From: Megasphaera vaginalis (ex Bordigoni et al. 2020)
GTDB lineage: Bacteria; Bacillota; Negativicutes; Veillonellales; Megasphaeraceae
Length of the DNA stretch: 52,555 nt
Direction of reading: 5' to 3'
NCBI RefSeq assembly: GCF_900240295.1
Contig: NZ_OEQB01000009.1
Location: forward strand, 1 to 52,555
Shown: in pieces, positions 14,025 through 22,425 of the stretch
Layout: each line of letters opens with the position of its first letter
How positions within the stretch are numbered: position 1 is the stretch's first letter
Made by a program: the position numbers and the translations under genes
Notes under the pieces: model-generated
Database searches by the model: none
What the model was told of the DNA's origin: nothing
Seen by the model: only the letters and a program-made list of their open reading frames with translations

Positions 14025-15494
14025 CTATGCATACTGTTTCAGATCCTGCAGCGCCGCTTCCGTAGAAAGCCAGGTAGACGGCATCCGATAACCGGCCTTT
14101 TCCAGATCACGCTGACAGGCAAAGACTTGGGGAATCGCACGTTTATAAACGTCGTGCTCATACATGTACCGCAAGGTCGTTTCCAAATCGCCGTCACAAA
14201 GAAGCTTTCCTTCGTGCAGAAGAGCCAATCGATTGGCATACGGCAAAACCGCTTCCAACGTATGCTCGACGACGATGACCGTATGCCCGTACGTTGCGTT
14301 CAAATCGTGGATCAGTTCATAGAAAGCATGCGTTCCTTCCGGATCCAACGCCGACGTCGGTTCATCAAAGATGAGTATTTCCGGATTCGTCGCCAACACG
14401 CCGGCAATAACGAGACGCTGCCGCTGACCGCCGGAAAGATTCGTCAGCAGGCGCTTGCGATAATCACTGAGTCCCACTTTAGCCAGCGATTCCGTAATAG
14501 CCGCTTCGATTTTTTCCGGCGCTTCCCCTTTATTCTCCAGACTGAAGGCAATTTCTTCCTCGACAGTCATGGAAACGAGCTGGCTGTCATAATCGTCGAG
14601 CATCGTGCCGACGCTGCCTGCCAATTCGGAAATCGTCGTCTGTGTCGTCGCTTTTCCTTTTACATAGACCATCCCTTTCATGACACCGCCGAAATAGTGC
14701 GGTATTGCGCCGGTAAGGGCCATGCAGAGCGAACTTTTGCCGCTGCCGCTCTCCCCGGTAAGGACGAGAAAGTCGCCTTTTTGTACTGTCAGGCTCACGT
14801 CCTGCAGCACAGGCTTCTTCCGCTTATTATAAATATACGTCAAATGTTCAACAGACAGCAAGGCATCCGAAGCGGGCTGCAAGTCATACTCGCTGTGATC
14901 GGACGTGACCGTCCGCTCTTCAAGAGAATCCAAATAACCGCGGGAAACGAACAGCCGCAACGCCGGAAAGTACATAAGCGGCGTGACGACAGCATTTAGA
15001 AGACCGATAACAGCCACTAGCGGAAGCATCCCCGTGAGATATACGACAGTCGGCAGGTTCATGACGAATTTCAGTATTGTGACAAAAGCGCCGCCGCTGA
15101 GACAGGTGGCAATGAACCCGGTCAGCACAGGCAAACAGGAATGGCCCTTAAATTTAATGAACGAAAAATTTTTGACAACAACGGCACAAGCCACCGCCCC
15201 TATCGGTTCACTGATCAGATTGCCGTAAGGAAATCCCGATTTCGAGGTCAGGACATTGACGAGCGCGGCAACAAGGCCGATGCCGACGGCCTGTTTGTAT
15301 GACGGCTTGGTCAGACAAATGGCAACGCAATACGTTGCGATCGTCCAGTTCGGCGTAATGCCGGCCACACTGGGAGATACGAGATGAAGGATCGTGCCGA
15401 TGGCCAGCATCAAAGTCGTGATCGTGATCCAGCGAAATTGCCCTCCCTGCCGGTGATGAAATTCCAAAGCAGCAATATTCTCTACCTTTTTCAC
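14025..15494 (-). CDS. ECF transporter: S-component fused to an energising ATPase (probable tryptophan transporter)
   Basis: A 489-residue fusion. Residues ~20-185 are a hydrophobic substrate-binding S-component of about six membrane segments. Residues ~210-450 are a complete ABC ATPase with Walker A GESGSGKSS (247-255), signature LSGGQ (353-357), Walker B ILIFDEP and an EH switch. In most ECF systems these are separate genes. The S part resembles TrpP-like components (inference); the UGG T-box upstream supports tryptophan. The start is GTG at 15494 behind AAGGGGGAAG. It lies 12 bases after ecfT. Confidence 0.88.
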   Translation of the reverse strand: MKKVENIAALEFHHRQGGQFRWITITTLMLAIGTILHLVSPSVAGITPNWTIATYCVAICLTKPSYKQAVGIGLVAALVNVLTSKSGFPYGNLISEPIGAVACAVVVKNFSFIKFKGHSCLPVLTGFIATCLSGGAFVTILKFVMNLPTVVYLTGMLPLVAVIGLLNAVVTPLMYFPALRLFVSRGYLDSLEERTVTSDHSEYDLQPASDALLSVEHLTYIYNKRKKPVLQDVSLTVQKGDFLVLTGESGSGKSSLCMALTGAIPHYFGGVMKGMVYVKGKATTQTTISELAGSVGTMLDDYDSQLVSMTVEEEIAFSLENKGEAPEKIEAAITESLAKVGLSDYRKRLLTNLSGGQRQRLVIAGVLATNPEILIFDEPTSALDPEGTHAFYELIHDLNATYGHTVIVVEHTLEAVLPYANRLALLHEGKLLCDGDLETTLRYMYEHDVYKRAIPQVFACQRDLEKAGYRMPSTWLSTEAALQDLKQYA

Positions 15495-15506
15495 TGTGCT
15501 TCCCCC

Positions 15507-16196
15507 TTACGCCATAAGGCCGTTGATGCGGCTGTATACCAATATAATGCTGATGACGATCATGCCAAGAATCAACAACCGGTCGGTTCCCTTCGGCTTG
15601 ACATTGGCCACAAAGCTGTGTTCACTGCTGCCAAACGCCCGCAGTTCCAAACTGAGCGCCATCGTTTCCGACCGCCCCAGCGATTTCAGCATGAGCGGCT
15701 GAATGACGGACATATAGTTTTTCAACTTTTTAAAAATATTCCCCTTGGTAGATAAGCCGCGACAGGCCTGCGCCTCCTGCACCGCCTTGCTTTCGGCAAT
15801 GAAATCGGGCACGAAACGCAGCGCGGCCGTAAACATAAAAGCATATTCATAGGGGATTCTGATCTGCTTGACCAGCGCCGCCGTCAAATCCTGCAAGCGC
15901 GTCGTTGTCAACAAGATAATAAAGACGACGGTCATCGCCAGCATGCGCAGCCCCGTAACGTACGCGGAGGTAACGGAACCGCCGCCAAGAAGCTGCACGA
16001 GACCGAGAAACACGGCAAAGATACAAAGACTGAACAATGCTTTGCCATTACGGCCGAAAGTACCGCAGCTCGCCAATATCGCCACTTCAACGAGCACCAG
16101 AATGACCAGCGGCAGCGGCTGATACAGGACTAAAGCCCAGAATGAAAATGCCAGCGTCCCCGTTAATTTCGTCAAAGGCACCAATTTTTTCAACAT
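15507..16196 (-). CDS. ecfT: ECF transporter transmembrane component EcfT
   Basis: A 229-residue membrane scaffold protein that couples the two ATPases to the S-component. It has hydrophobic segments at about 10-60, 65-110 and 205-225. The two cytosolic coupling helices carry the family's short Ala-Arg-Gly-type signatures, here AQACRGLS and SLELRAFGS. It overlaps the end of the ecfA gene by 7 bases and is followed 12 bases later by the S-component/ATPase fusion, so the three are translationally linked. Confidence 0.93.
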   Translation of the reverse strand: MLKKLVPLTKLTGTLAFSFWALVLYQPLPLVILVLVEVAILASCGTFGRNGKALFSLCIFAVFLGLVQLLGGGSVTSAYVTGLRMLAMTVVFIILLTTTRLQDLTAALVKQIRIPYEYAFMFTAALRFVPDFIAESKAVQEAQACRGLSTKGNIFKKLKNYMSVIQPLMLKSLGRSETMALSLELRAFGSSEHSFVANVKPKGTDRLLILGMIVISIILVYSRINGLMA

Positions 16197-17008
16197 GCTT
16201 TTTCCCCTCCCAATCGCTTCAGCAACGCATCCTTAAAGGCATCCATCGTCGCACAGTAGGGCATGCCCGGCAGGGCCAGCGAAAGCGTTACCGCTTCCGG
16301 CCTGGCCAGGCCCAAATCATACAGATCGTCACGCCGCGTAAACAATTCTTCCGGCGTACCGTCAAAGACCTTGGTTTTCCTGCCGATAACCAGGACGCGG
16401 TGACAGTATGCCGCCAATATGTCCATATCATGCGTGATCAGGAGGATCGTAATCCCCTGCCGGTTTAATGCCGTCAACAACTGCATGAGCCGGTCCTTGT
16501 CGGCGCTGTCCTGCCCGCTCGTCGGTTCATCAAGGATAATATAGTTCGTTTTCATGGCGAGCGCCGACGCAATGGCTACCCGCTGCTTTTCACCGCGATT
16601 CAGATTCGGCGGATACGACTCGGCCAGAGTCGTCAGATTTGTTGCCGCCAGAGCGGCGGCAACCGCCTCCCGCACCGCCTCACCCCGCAACCCCAGCTGC
16701 TGAGGCCCGTAAGCTACTTCGGCGGCTACGGTAGCGCGAAACATTTGCCGCTCCGGCCGTTGGAAGACATACCCCATGTAACGGCTGCGCTGCGCCGCAT
16801 CGGCAGCCGTAATATCTTTGCCGTCCAAGCAGATCTTTCCTGTTGTCGGCTTTTCCAGTCCCATGAGAAGACGCGTTACCGTTGTCTTACCGCAGCCGTT
16901 CCGCCCTCCGAGTCCGATGAACTCCCCGGTACCGATTTGCAGATCAATATGCTCCAACACGGTTGCCGTATTGTCATAGGAAAAACTTACATCTCTCATT
17001 TCCAACAT
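16190..17008 (-). CDS. ecfA: ECF transporter ATPase EcfA with atypical signature motif
   Basis: A 272-residue ABC ATPase. Walker A is GRNGCGKTT (35-43), Q-loop VFQRPERQMF, Walker B YIILDEPTSG (156-165) and switch ITHD. The ABC signature reads LNRGE (136-140) where LSGGE/Q is expected, so one of the two composite ATP sites in the complex may be weak. An in-frame ATG 27 bases upstream (17035) lies in the T-box terminator's T-run. The start at 17008 follows GGGGAG at the right distance and gives MLEMRDVSFSYD. First gene of the operon. Confidence 0.92.
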   Translation of the reverse strand: MLEMRDVSFSYDNTATVLEHIDLQIGTGEFIGLGGRNGCGKTTVTRLLMGLEKPTTGKICLDGKDITAADAAQRSRYMGYVFQRPERQMFRATVAAEVAYGPQQLGLRGEAVREAVAAALAATNLTTLAESYPPNLNRGEKQRVAIASALAMKTNYIILDEPTSGQDSADKDRLMQLLTALNRQGITILLITHDMDILAAYCHRVLVIGRKTKVFDGTPEELFTRRDDLYDLGLARPEAVTLSLALPGMPYCATMDAFKDALLKRLGGEKAC

Positions 17009-17033
17009 CGCGTTTTTCTCCCCTTTTGCATAC

Positions 17034-17321
17034 AAAAAAAAACCTTTCGTCCCTCAAAAAAGGGACGAAAGGTTGTCATTCCGCGGTGCCACCCCAATTG
17101 GCATGTTCCATGCCCGGCTCACTTGTACGGCCTAAGCGATACAAGGTTCTTTGATAGCGATGGAACTACACCGGCGCACCCTACTGGAAACATCGTTCAG
17201 GCCGCATCTCCCGAATCCATTCTACCCGCCGGTCCGTGCTGAACTTCCACTGCCATCAGCTCGCTGTAACTGCCCCACTCGGATATACTCGTTTCGTTCA
17301 TCGATCTGGTATTTATGTTTG
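17034..17321 (-). ncRNA. T-box leader, specifier UGG (tRNA-Trp)
   Basis: A transcription-attenuating T-box upstream of ecfA. The antiterminator T-box core TGGGGTGGCACCGCGG is at 17081-17096 (minus). The terminator pairs AACCTTTCGTCCC with its complement (17041-17074), followed by nine Ts. Stem I elements (GAACGAAACGAGTA; a distal loop around GAGCTGATGG) are visible at 17240-17310. The specifier reads AGAA-TGG-A with TGG at 17217-17219, the Trp codon. The bulge UGGC would pair with a tRNA ending GCCA, fitting the G73 of bacterial tRNA-Trp. Uncharged tRNA-Trp would therefore switch the transporter on. Confidence 0.88.
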
Positions 17322-17327
17322 GACAGT

Positions 17328-17357
17328 ATTATATACTGCACACTCTGTTCTTGTCAA
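17328..17357 (-). promoter_or_regulatory. Promoter of the T-box/ECF operon
   Basis: Minus-strand TTGACA (17352-17357), 18-base spacer, TATAAT (17328-17333). The start point would be near 17321, immediately before stem I of the T-box. Confidence 0.88.
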
Positions 17358-17459
17358 GCAACGGACGGGCATCTTTTTGTACGGCAAAACATGCCTGCAA
17401 ATGCCGTCGGCACACCATCATAGTTGTTCCGCGCAAAAACGGCGGAAAAGGCACGGCCC

Positions 17460-18311
17460 TTACGTCTTCCCTTTTGACGTCTCTTCCCCTAGCCGCAATG
17501 CGCCTTCGTGTAGAACCAGGCCGAAGGCCGCCGCCAGATCCGACAAGTTCTGATTCGTCATCGCCTGCCGTTTGCCGCCCATAGCGCGGATTTTCACACA
17601 AATGGACGCCGCTTTTTCCAGCGAATCCATTAATCCGAAAGCGTCATCAAAATCGTCACCGCAAACGAAGGTGCCGTGATGCGCCCAGATGACAGCCCGA
17701 TATCGCTCCATTTTCGCCAACGTCGCCGTCGCCACCGCTTCGCTGCCGGGCACCATCCAAGGTACGATACCGATACCTTCGGGAAAAACGAGGGGATTTT
17801 CAATATCCGCTTCCCACAGTTCCCTCGTAATGGCGGCATCGTCAATGGGAACGACGAACGTCAAGGCGATCAGATTTGCCGGATGCGCATGGTAAACAAT
17901 GCGGTTGCGACTTGCATCCCGTCTCTTCTTCAACGCCTGTGTCCGAAGGTGCGTCGGCAGCTCACTGGTCACGTTACCGCCCTTTTCCAGCCCCCAACGG
18001 ACGGCATAGCTGCCGCCGTCGGCTGCCAGCTCAATAATGCCGAGGCACTCTTCCGGAGCGGCAGCAACCTTGCTCATGTATTTGCCGCTGCCCGTAAGAA
18101 GAAAGAAATCGCCGCCCAACACCGGAAGCGGCATCGTCAAAGGCAGCCAGTTCCGTTTCGTACCGAAGCCCGCACGGCAAGCAGCCGCTTCCGCCGCCGT
18201 TAAACGATAGCTGAGATTACCGCCGTTTCGTTCATGCCAGCCGCGCTGATTCGCTTCTTCCGCCATATGAATGCAGTCTCTCACAAAGGACTCGTGCAAT
18301 ACTTCCATCAT
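17460..18311 (-). CDS. rhaD: Rhamnulose-1-phosphate aldolase (class II)
   Basis: Zn-dependent aldolase splitting L-rhamnulose 1-phosphate to dihydroxyacetone phosphate and lactaldehyde. The WHERNGGNLSYRL start, LTGSGKYM, TSELPTH (catalytic Glu), YHAHPANLIAL (two Zn His) and WAHHGTF (third His) all match RhaD over its full length. Two ATGs sit side by side at 18311 and 18308 behind AGGAGG; a longer in-frame start at 18332 overlaps that site and is rejected. No rhamnose kinase, isomerase or transporter is next to it, so it may be a stand-alone aldolase or part of a scattered pathway. A weak promoter, TTGTAG-17-TGCTAT (18344-18372), lies upstream. Confidence 0.93.
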   Translation of the reverse strand: MMEVLHESFVRDCIHMAEEANQRGWHERNGGNLSYRLTAAEAAACRAGFGTKRNWLPLTMPLPVLGGDFFLLTGSGKYMSKVAAAPEECLGIIELAADGGSYAVRWGLEKGGNVTSELPTHLRTQALKKRRDASRNRIVYHAHPANLIALTFVVPIDDAAITRELWEADIENPLVFPEGIGIVPWMVPGSEAVATATLAKMERYRAVIWAHHGTFVCGDDFDDAFGLMDSLEKAASICVKIRAMGGKRQAMTNQNLSDLAAAFGLVLHEGALRLGEETSKGKT

Positions 18312-18400
18312 TCGTTCCTCCTCATCATTCATGTCTTTTCAGAATAGCACAGGGATTTCTCCGCGTCTACAATTTTGCCGCAAAAAATCTATCCTCTTTC

Positions 18401-18429
18401 TTGACAATGATTCCTTTTCCTAGTAGAAT
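18401..18429 (+). promoter_or_regulatory. Promoter of the SAM riboswitch/metQ unit
   Basis: TTGACA (18401-18406), 17-base spacer, TAGAAT (18424-18429). The transcript would begin about 15 bases before the riboswitch P1 stem. Confidence 0.88.
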
Positions 18430-18451
18430 GACAAGCGAACAAGTTCATACA

Positions 18452-18544
18452 TTTTATCCAGAGTGGCGGAGGGACTGGCCCTATGAAGCCCGGCAACCGG
18501 TAATACGGTGCCAATTCCTGCGGAAGCAATTCCGAGAGATAAAG
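18452..18544 (+). ncRNA. SAM-I riboswitch (S-box)
   Basis: The aptamer has the S-box hallmarks in order: TTTATC opening P1, CAGAGTGGCGGAGGGACTGG, CCCTATGAAGCCCGGCAACC, GGTGCCAATTCCTG, and a closing GAGAGATAAAG. It is followed at once by an intrinsic terminator. Binding of S-adenosylmethionine should favour termination, so metQ is on when SAM is low. Confidence 0.97.
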
Positions 18545-18553
18545 AAACGGTAC

Positions 18554-18585
18554 CCTCTTTCTTCTTTCGGAAAGAGGCTTTTTTA
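18554..18585 (+). terminator. Riboswitch expression-platform terminator
   Basis: CCTCTTTC (18554-18561) pairs with GAAAGAGG (18570-18577), followed by CTTTTTTA. It lies 10 bases after the aptamer P1 and 40 bases before metQ. Confidence 0.92.
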
Positions 18586-18625
18586 TTGACTTCCGCTATA
18601 CATTACCAAAGGGGGAATCCGTTAA

Positions 18626-19459
18626 ATGAACCATTTCAAAAAATTATCTTTATTAGCGACGGCAGCACTTCTGTCGTTGGCAGTATTAGCAGGCGGCTGC
18701 GGCAGCAGCACACCGGCAGGCGGTACGGAAAGCACGAAGAATACGACGATCACCGTCGGCGCCACACCGGTACCGCACAGCGAAATCCTGAATGAAATCA
18801 AACCGCTTCTGGCTAAAGAAGGCATCGATTTGAAAATCGTTGAATTTATGGACTATGTCAAACCGAATCTGGCGTTGGCCGACGGCGAACTCGATGCAAC
18901 GTTCCATCAGCACGTGCCGTTTATGGATAAATTCAACAGCGAACACGGCACAAAACTCGTCTCAGCCGGAAAAGTCCACGTCGAACCGATGGGCGTGTAT
19001 TCCCATAAGATCAAGGATCTGAAAGACGTACCGCAAGGCGGCAAGGTGGCCATTCCTAACGACCCGTCCAATGGCGGCCGCGCGCTCCTCATTCTGCAAA
19101 GCGCCGGATTGATTACCTTGAAAGACGGCGGCAACATTGCGTCTACAGTGCAAGATATCGTCGGCAACGACAAAAATCTCCAATTCCTTGAACTTGAAGC
19201 CGCACAAGTTCCCCGCTCCCTCGACGATGTCGACATTGCCGTTATCAATACGAATTTCGCCATGGAAGCCGGTTTGAATCCGCTGAAAGACGCCCTTTTC
19301 CTGGAATCCAAGGATTCGCCGTACGCCAATATTCTGGCAATCCGCGCAGGCGATGAATCGCGGCCGGAAATCCAGAAATTGATCAAAGCGCTCCAGTCTC
19401 CGGAAGTGAAAAAATTCATTGAAGACAAATACCAGGGAGCCATTTTACCGAGTTTCTAA
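18626..19459 (+). CDS. metQ: Methionine-binding lipoprotein (NlpA family)
   Basis: Substrate-binding lipoprotein of the MetNIQ methionine importer, 277 residues. A signal peptide ends in a lipobox-like VLAGGC with Cys25 as the likely lipidated residue. The mature part has the NlpA pattern: GATPVPHSEILNEIKPLL, FMDYVKPNLAL, DATFHQHVPFMDKF and PNDPSNGGRALLILQ. The SAM-I riboswitch upstream agrees with a methionine role. No metN or metI lies beside it, and a terminator follows, so it is an orphan binding protein in this window. The ATG follows AAAGGGGG. Confidence 0.95.
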   Translation: MNHFKKLSLLATAALLSLAVLAGGCGSSTPAGGTESTKNTTITVGATPVPHSEILNEIKPLLAKEGIDLKIVEFMDYVKPNLALADGELDATFHQHVPFMDKFNSEHGTKLVSAGKVHVEPMGVYSHKIKDLKDVPQGGKVAIPNDPSNGGRALLILQSAGLITLKDGGNIASTVQDIVGNDKNLQFLELEAAQVPRSLDDVDIAVINTNFAMEAGLNPLKDALFLESKDSPYANILAIRAGDESRPEIQKLIKALQSPEVKKFIEDKYQGAILPSF

Positions 19460-19468
19460 CGCGCCGCA

Positions 19469-19510
19469 GAAAGACCGGAATTCTCTTGAAAAATTCCGGT
19501 CTTTCTTTCA
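19469..19510 (+). terminator. Terminator after metQ
   Basis: AGAAAGACCGGAATT (19469-19483) pairs with AATTCCGGTCTTTCT (19492-19506), a 15-base-pair stem with an 8-base loop and T-rich tail. Confidence 0.92.
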
Positions 19511-19559
19511 TACTGTACATACAATCAGTCGTTTCAATTCATCATAAAGGAGACAGCCT

Positions 19560-20420
19560 ATGACCGCCAGCCCCTCATTTCCTGACAGAAAAACATTTTC
19601 TCTTGAAGTCTTCCCGCCCAAAGCGGCTTCGCCGCTTGAACCGATGATCGCCGTCCTGCGTGAACTGAGCGAATTAAAGCCCGATTTCATCAGCGTCACC
19701 TGCGGTGCCAACGGGCAAGGCGGAACGCGAACAGCGGAAGTCGCAGAAAAAATCATAACCGACTGCAAGCTGACCGCCGTCCCCCACCTGACTTGCCTAA
19801 ACCTGACCGCCGCAGAGGTACTTGCCGTACTCAATGATTATCGCCAACGGCGTATTACCAATCTCCTGGCGCTCCGCGGCGACAGCGTTCCCGGACTTGA
19901 ACCGGCCGCCGTCTTTCCTCACGCCATTGATCTGATCCGCTTCATCAAAGAACAAACAGGCGATGAATTCAACATTGCCGCCGCCTGCTATCCTGAGGGG
20001 CACCTTCAGGCTACCAGCCTTGACGACGACATTCATTATATGAAGGAAAAAGAAGCAGCCGGCGCCGGCAAATTTTTATCTCAACTGTTCTTTGATAATA
20101 CCATCTTCTACCGCTTTCGCGAGCGAACCGCCGCTGCCGGTATAACCGCGCCGATTGAAGCCGGCATCATGCCGGTTACAAGCAAGAGTCAAATCGAACG
20201 GATGATCGCACTTTGCGGCGCATCGCTGCCGCAAAAATTCCGCCGTGCCATCGACGCGTACGGCGACGACCCGACCGCCATGCAGGATATCGGCATCGCC
20301 TATGCCATCGACCAAATTGCCGACCTTCTGGCCAACGACGTCGACGGCATCCATGTGTATACGATGAATAATCCTGATGTTACGCGAAAAATCAAGGACC
20401 GTATCCAATCACTGTTATGA
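19560..20420 (+). CDS. metF: Methylenetetrahydrofolate reductase
   Basis: FAD enzyme reducing 5,10-methylene-THF to 5-methyl-THF for methionine synthesis, 286 residues, the usual bacterial length. FSLEVFPPK near the start holds the catalytic Glu. FISVTCGANG, HLTCLNLT, NLLALRGD and AACYPEGH follow in family order, and IMPVTSKSQI lies towards the C-terminal half. The ATG follows AAAGGAGACAGCCT. It comes after metQ but is separated by a strong terminator, and no second riboswitch is visible before it, so it is not obviously under SAM control. Isolated terminator downstream. Confidence 0.96.
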   Translation: MTASPSFPDRKTFSLEVFPPKAASPLEPMIAVLRELSELKPDFISVTCGANGQGGTRTAEVAEKIITDCKLTAVPHLTCLNLTAAEVLAVLNDYRQRRITNLLALRGDSVPGLEPAAVFPHAIDLIRFIKEQTGDEFNIAAACYPEGHLQATSLDDDIHYMKEKEAAGAGKFLSQLFFDNTIFYRFRERTAAAGITAPIEAGIMPVTSKSQIERMIALCGASLPQKFRRAIDAYGDDPTAMQDIGIAYAIDQIADLLANDVDGIHVYTMNNPDVTRKIKDRIQSLL

Positions 20421-20439
20421 TAAAAAGCGTTATGAAAAC

Positions 20440-20485
20440 AAACGACACGCCGAACGTTTAAACAACGTTCGGCGTGTCGTTTTTC
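20440..20485 (+). terminator. Terminator after metF
   Basis: AAACGACACGCCGAACGTT (20440-20458) pairs with its complement at 20464-20482, loop of 5, followed by Ts. It is a nearly symmetrical 19-base-pair stem between convergent genes. Confidence 0.93.
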
Positions 20486-20571
20486 CGTCCGGCAAAACGG
20501 CGCAAAGTAAGCCAAAAACAAGCGCCGACCCTCGCTGCAATCGGCAGCGCGGCTAGCCACTATCTTCCCCT

Positions 20572-21048
20572 CTATTTCTGTGCGTCAACTAAGGCTTTCC
20601 GCGCCGCTTCGACAAACTGCGTATGCGAGACGGTCGCCCCAGCCACAGCGTCAACGGCATCGACAGACTGCGTTTTGACGAGGTCATCGCCATACATTTT
20701 CATGGACCGATACGCTGTTTGCGCCCGTTTATAGCGATCTTCGCCTAAATTCTTACCGTACGTTTCATCTTTTATCTTACCGTCTCTATCTATCCCCTTA
20801 ACGACAACGCCGGTAATCTTGTGATTCCGCACGGTAATCGCCACATCTGTCTTACCCAACTTGTCGTCAGCGGAGCTTTCTGCCGTATACGTGCCGTCTT
20901 TACTCTTGCCTAAATCGGCGACAGCAGTTTGTGCACTGTCTCCCGGCTTCGACGCTTTAGCGCCATCGTCCGTTGTGCCGCAGCCGGCCAGCAACACTGC
21001 CGCCATCACCACGGTACAACAGAATAAGCCTATCTGCTTTCCCTTCAT
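20572..21048 (-). CDS. FMN-binding domain lipoprotein
   Basis: A 158-residue exported lipoprotein. The signal peptide ends LLAGC with Cys23. The mature part is a small FMN-binding domain (PF04205-like) containing DAVAGATVS (133-141). This matches the D-x-x-[SA]-G-A-T pattern in which ApbE attaches FMN to the Thr, here Thr139. Such proteins act as surface electron carriers, often in extracellular electron transfer or anaerobic reduction. No partner reductase or ApbE gene is adjacent. A longer upstream reading (to 21144) would put 32 residues before the signal peptide; AAAGGAGAGAATTGCG supports the ATG at 21048. Confidence 0.9.
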   Translation of the reverse strand: MKGKQIGLFCCTVVMAAVLLAGCGTTDDGAKASKPGDSAQTAVADLGKSKDGTYTAESSADDKLGKTDVAITVRNHKITGVVVKGIDRDGKIKDETYGKNLGEDRYKRAQTAYRSMKMYGDDLVKTQSVDAVDAVAGATVSHTQFVEAARKALVDAQK

Positions 21049-21115
21049 CGCAATTCTCTCCTTTATTTTACAGATGATCTGTATATAGCGCAGGCAATCG
21101 CGCCAGTATAGTATG

Positions 21116-21144
21116 ATCATACTGCACAGAGAAACGATTTTCAA
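21116..21144 (-). promoter_or_regulatory. Promoter of the FMN-binding lipoprotein gene
   Basis: Minus-strand TTGAAA (21139-21144), 17-base spacer, TATGAT (21116-21121). It leaves a leader of about 60 bases. Confidence 0.7.
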
Positions 21145-21209
21145 CTCCCGTGCAGCATAAAAAGCCGCTGCAAACAGTCCGGCGCAGCAGCAAAGATCTG
21201 GTGCAACGC

Positions 21210-21250
21210 ATAAAAGGGACAGGCAAGTAGTCTCTTGCCTGTCCCTTTTG
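21210..21250 (-). terminator. Terminator of the arg operon
   Basis: AAAAGGGACAGGCAA pairs with TTGCCTGTCCCTTTT (21212-21226 with 21235-21249), 15 base pairs with an 8-base loop. It lies 3 bases after the argD stop and could work in both directions. Confidence 0.92.
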
Positions 21251-21252
21251 AT

Positions 21253-22425
21253 TTACGCGTCGATAATTTTCTTCAATTTCTCGACAGCCCGTTTCAACAC
21301 GTCCATAGGAATATTCAGCGGCGGCAGGAGCCGGAGCAAATCGTTCGCCGTCAATACCAAAAGGCCTTCGTCAATACAGTTGCTGACGAGTTGGGTTAAC
21401 TCTTTGTCCGTCTTGACGCCGATCATCATGCCCATGCCGGAAACAAACTGAACATGCTTGCAACGCGCCAGTTCTTCCTTGATATACGCGCCTTTCGCCT
21501 TTACGTCCTGCAGCAGCGCATCGTCAATCCGGTCAATAATATTGCAGGCGCCAGCGGCACAGATCGGATTACCGCCGAACGTGGACCCGTGACTGTGGCT
21601 GTCAAGCGTTGCGGCGCACGACGCGGCAAACAGTGTCGCCCCCAAAGGCAAGCCGCCGCCGAGGGCCTTGGCCGTAGATACGATATCGGGTTGGATACCG
21701 TAATTCATATACGCATACAGCGCGCCGGTCCTGCCGTTACCGGTCTGTACTTCATCGATAATCAGTAACATATCATGCACCTTGGCGTAAGCGGCCGTAG
21801 CTTGGACAAAATCCCGATCCAAAGCCCTGACGCCGCCCTCTCCCTGAACGAGCTCCATCATGACGGCGCAAACGTCGTTTTTCTCCGCCAGCGCTTTAAC
21901 GGAATTGAAATCGTCGGCATCGGCATAAACGAAACCATCTACAAAGGGACCGAAATCCTGATGCAGGGAATCCTGACCGGTAGCGGACAACGTCGCCATC
22001 GTTCTGCCGTGAAAGCTGTTTTTCAGCGTAATGATCGTATGCCTGCCGTCGCCATACTTATCATGCGAATACTTCCGCGCCGCTTTAATGGCACATTCAT
22101 TGGATTCGGCGCCGGAATTGGAAAAGAACACCTTTTTCATTCCCGTCCGCTGGCAGAGTTTTTCCGCCAACAGCACCTGCGGCTCTGTATAAAACACATT
22201 GGAAATATGACTTAATTTCTGCAGCTGCGCAATAACGGCCGCCTGCCAGGCATCGTCGGAGACGCCGAAAACGTTGACGGCAATACCGGCACTCAGATCG
22301 ATATATTCTTTACCGTCCGTATCATACAATACGGCGCCTTTACCGTGATCCAGGACGACATCCAGACGATTGTACACATTAACGATATATTCCTTATCCA
22401 ATTCCTTATAGTTCCGCATCATCAT
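21253..22425 (-). CDS. argD: Acetylornithine aminotransferase
   Basis: Class III PLP aminotransferase converting N-acetylglutamate semialdehyde to N-acetylornithine, 390 residues. FFSNSGAESNECAIKAARK binds cofactor phosphate, LIIDEVQTGNGRTG holds the PLP-ring Asp224, and STAKALGGGLPLGA carries the Schiff-base Lys253. The start ATG overlaps the argB stop as ATGA, so the two are translationally coupled. Last gene of the arg operon. Confidence 0.97.
   Translation of the reverse strand: MMMRNYKELDKEYIVNVYNRLDVVLDHGKGAVLYDTDGKEYIDLSAGIAVNVFGVSDDAWQAAVIAQLQKLSHISNVFYTEPQVLLAEKLCQRTGMKKVFFSNSGAESNECAIKAARKYSHDKYGDGRHTIITLKNSFHGRTMATLSATGQDSLHQDFGPFVDGFVYADADDFNSVKALAEKNDVCAVMMELVQGEGGVRALDRDFVQATAAYAKVHDMLLIIDEVQTGNGRTGALYAYMNYGIQPDIVSTAKALGGGLPLGATLFAASCAATLDSHSHGSTFGGNPICAAGACNIIDRIDDALLQDVKAKGAYIKEELARCKHVQFVSGMGMMIGVKTDKELTQLVSNCIDEGLLVLTANDLLRLLPPLNIPMDVLKRAVEKLKKIIDA

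Noticed and set aside
13680-14999. Long plus-strand open reading stretch opposite the GDSL gene and the ECF fusion
   Set aside because: It is antisense to genes with clear motifs, has no ribosome site and a composition of Arg/Gln-rich antisense translation.
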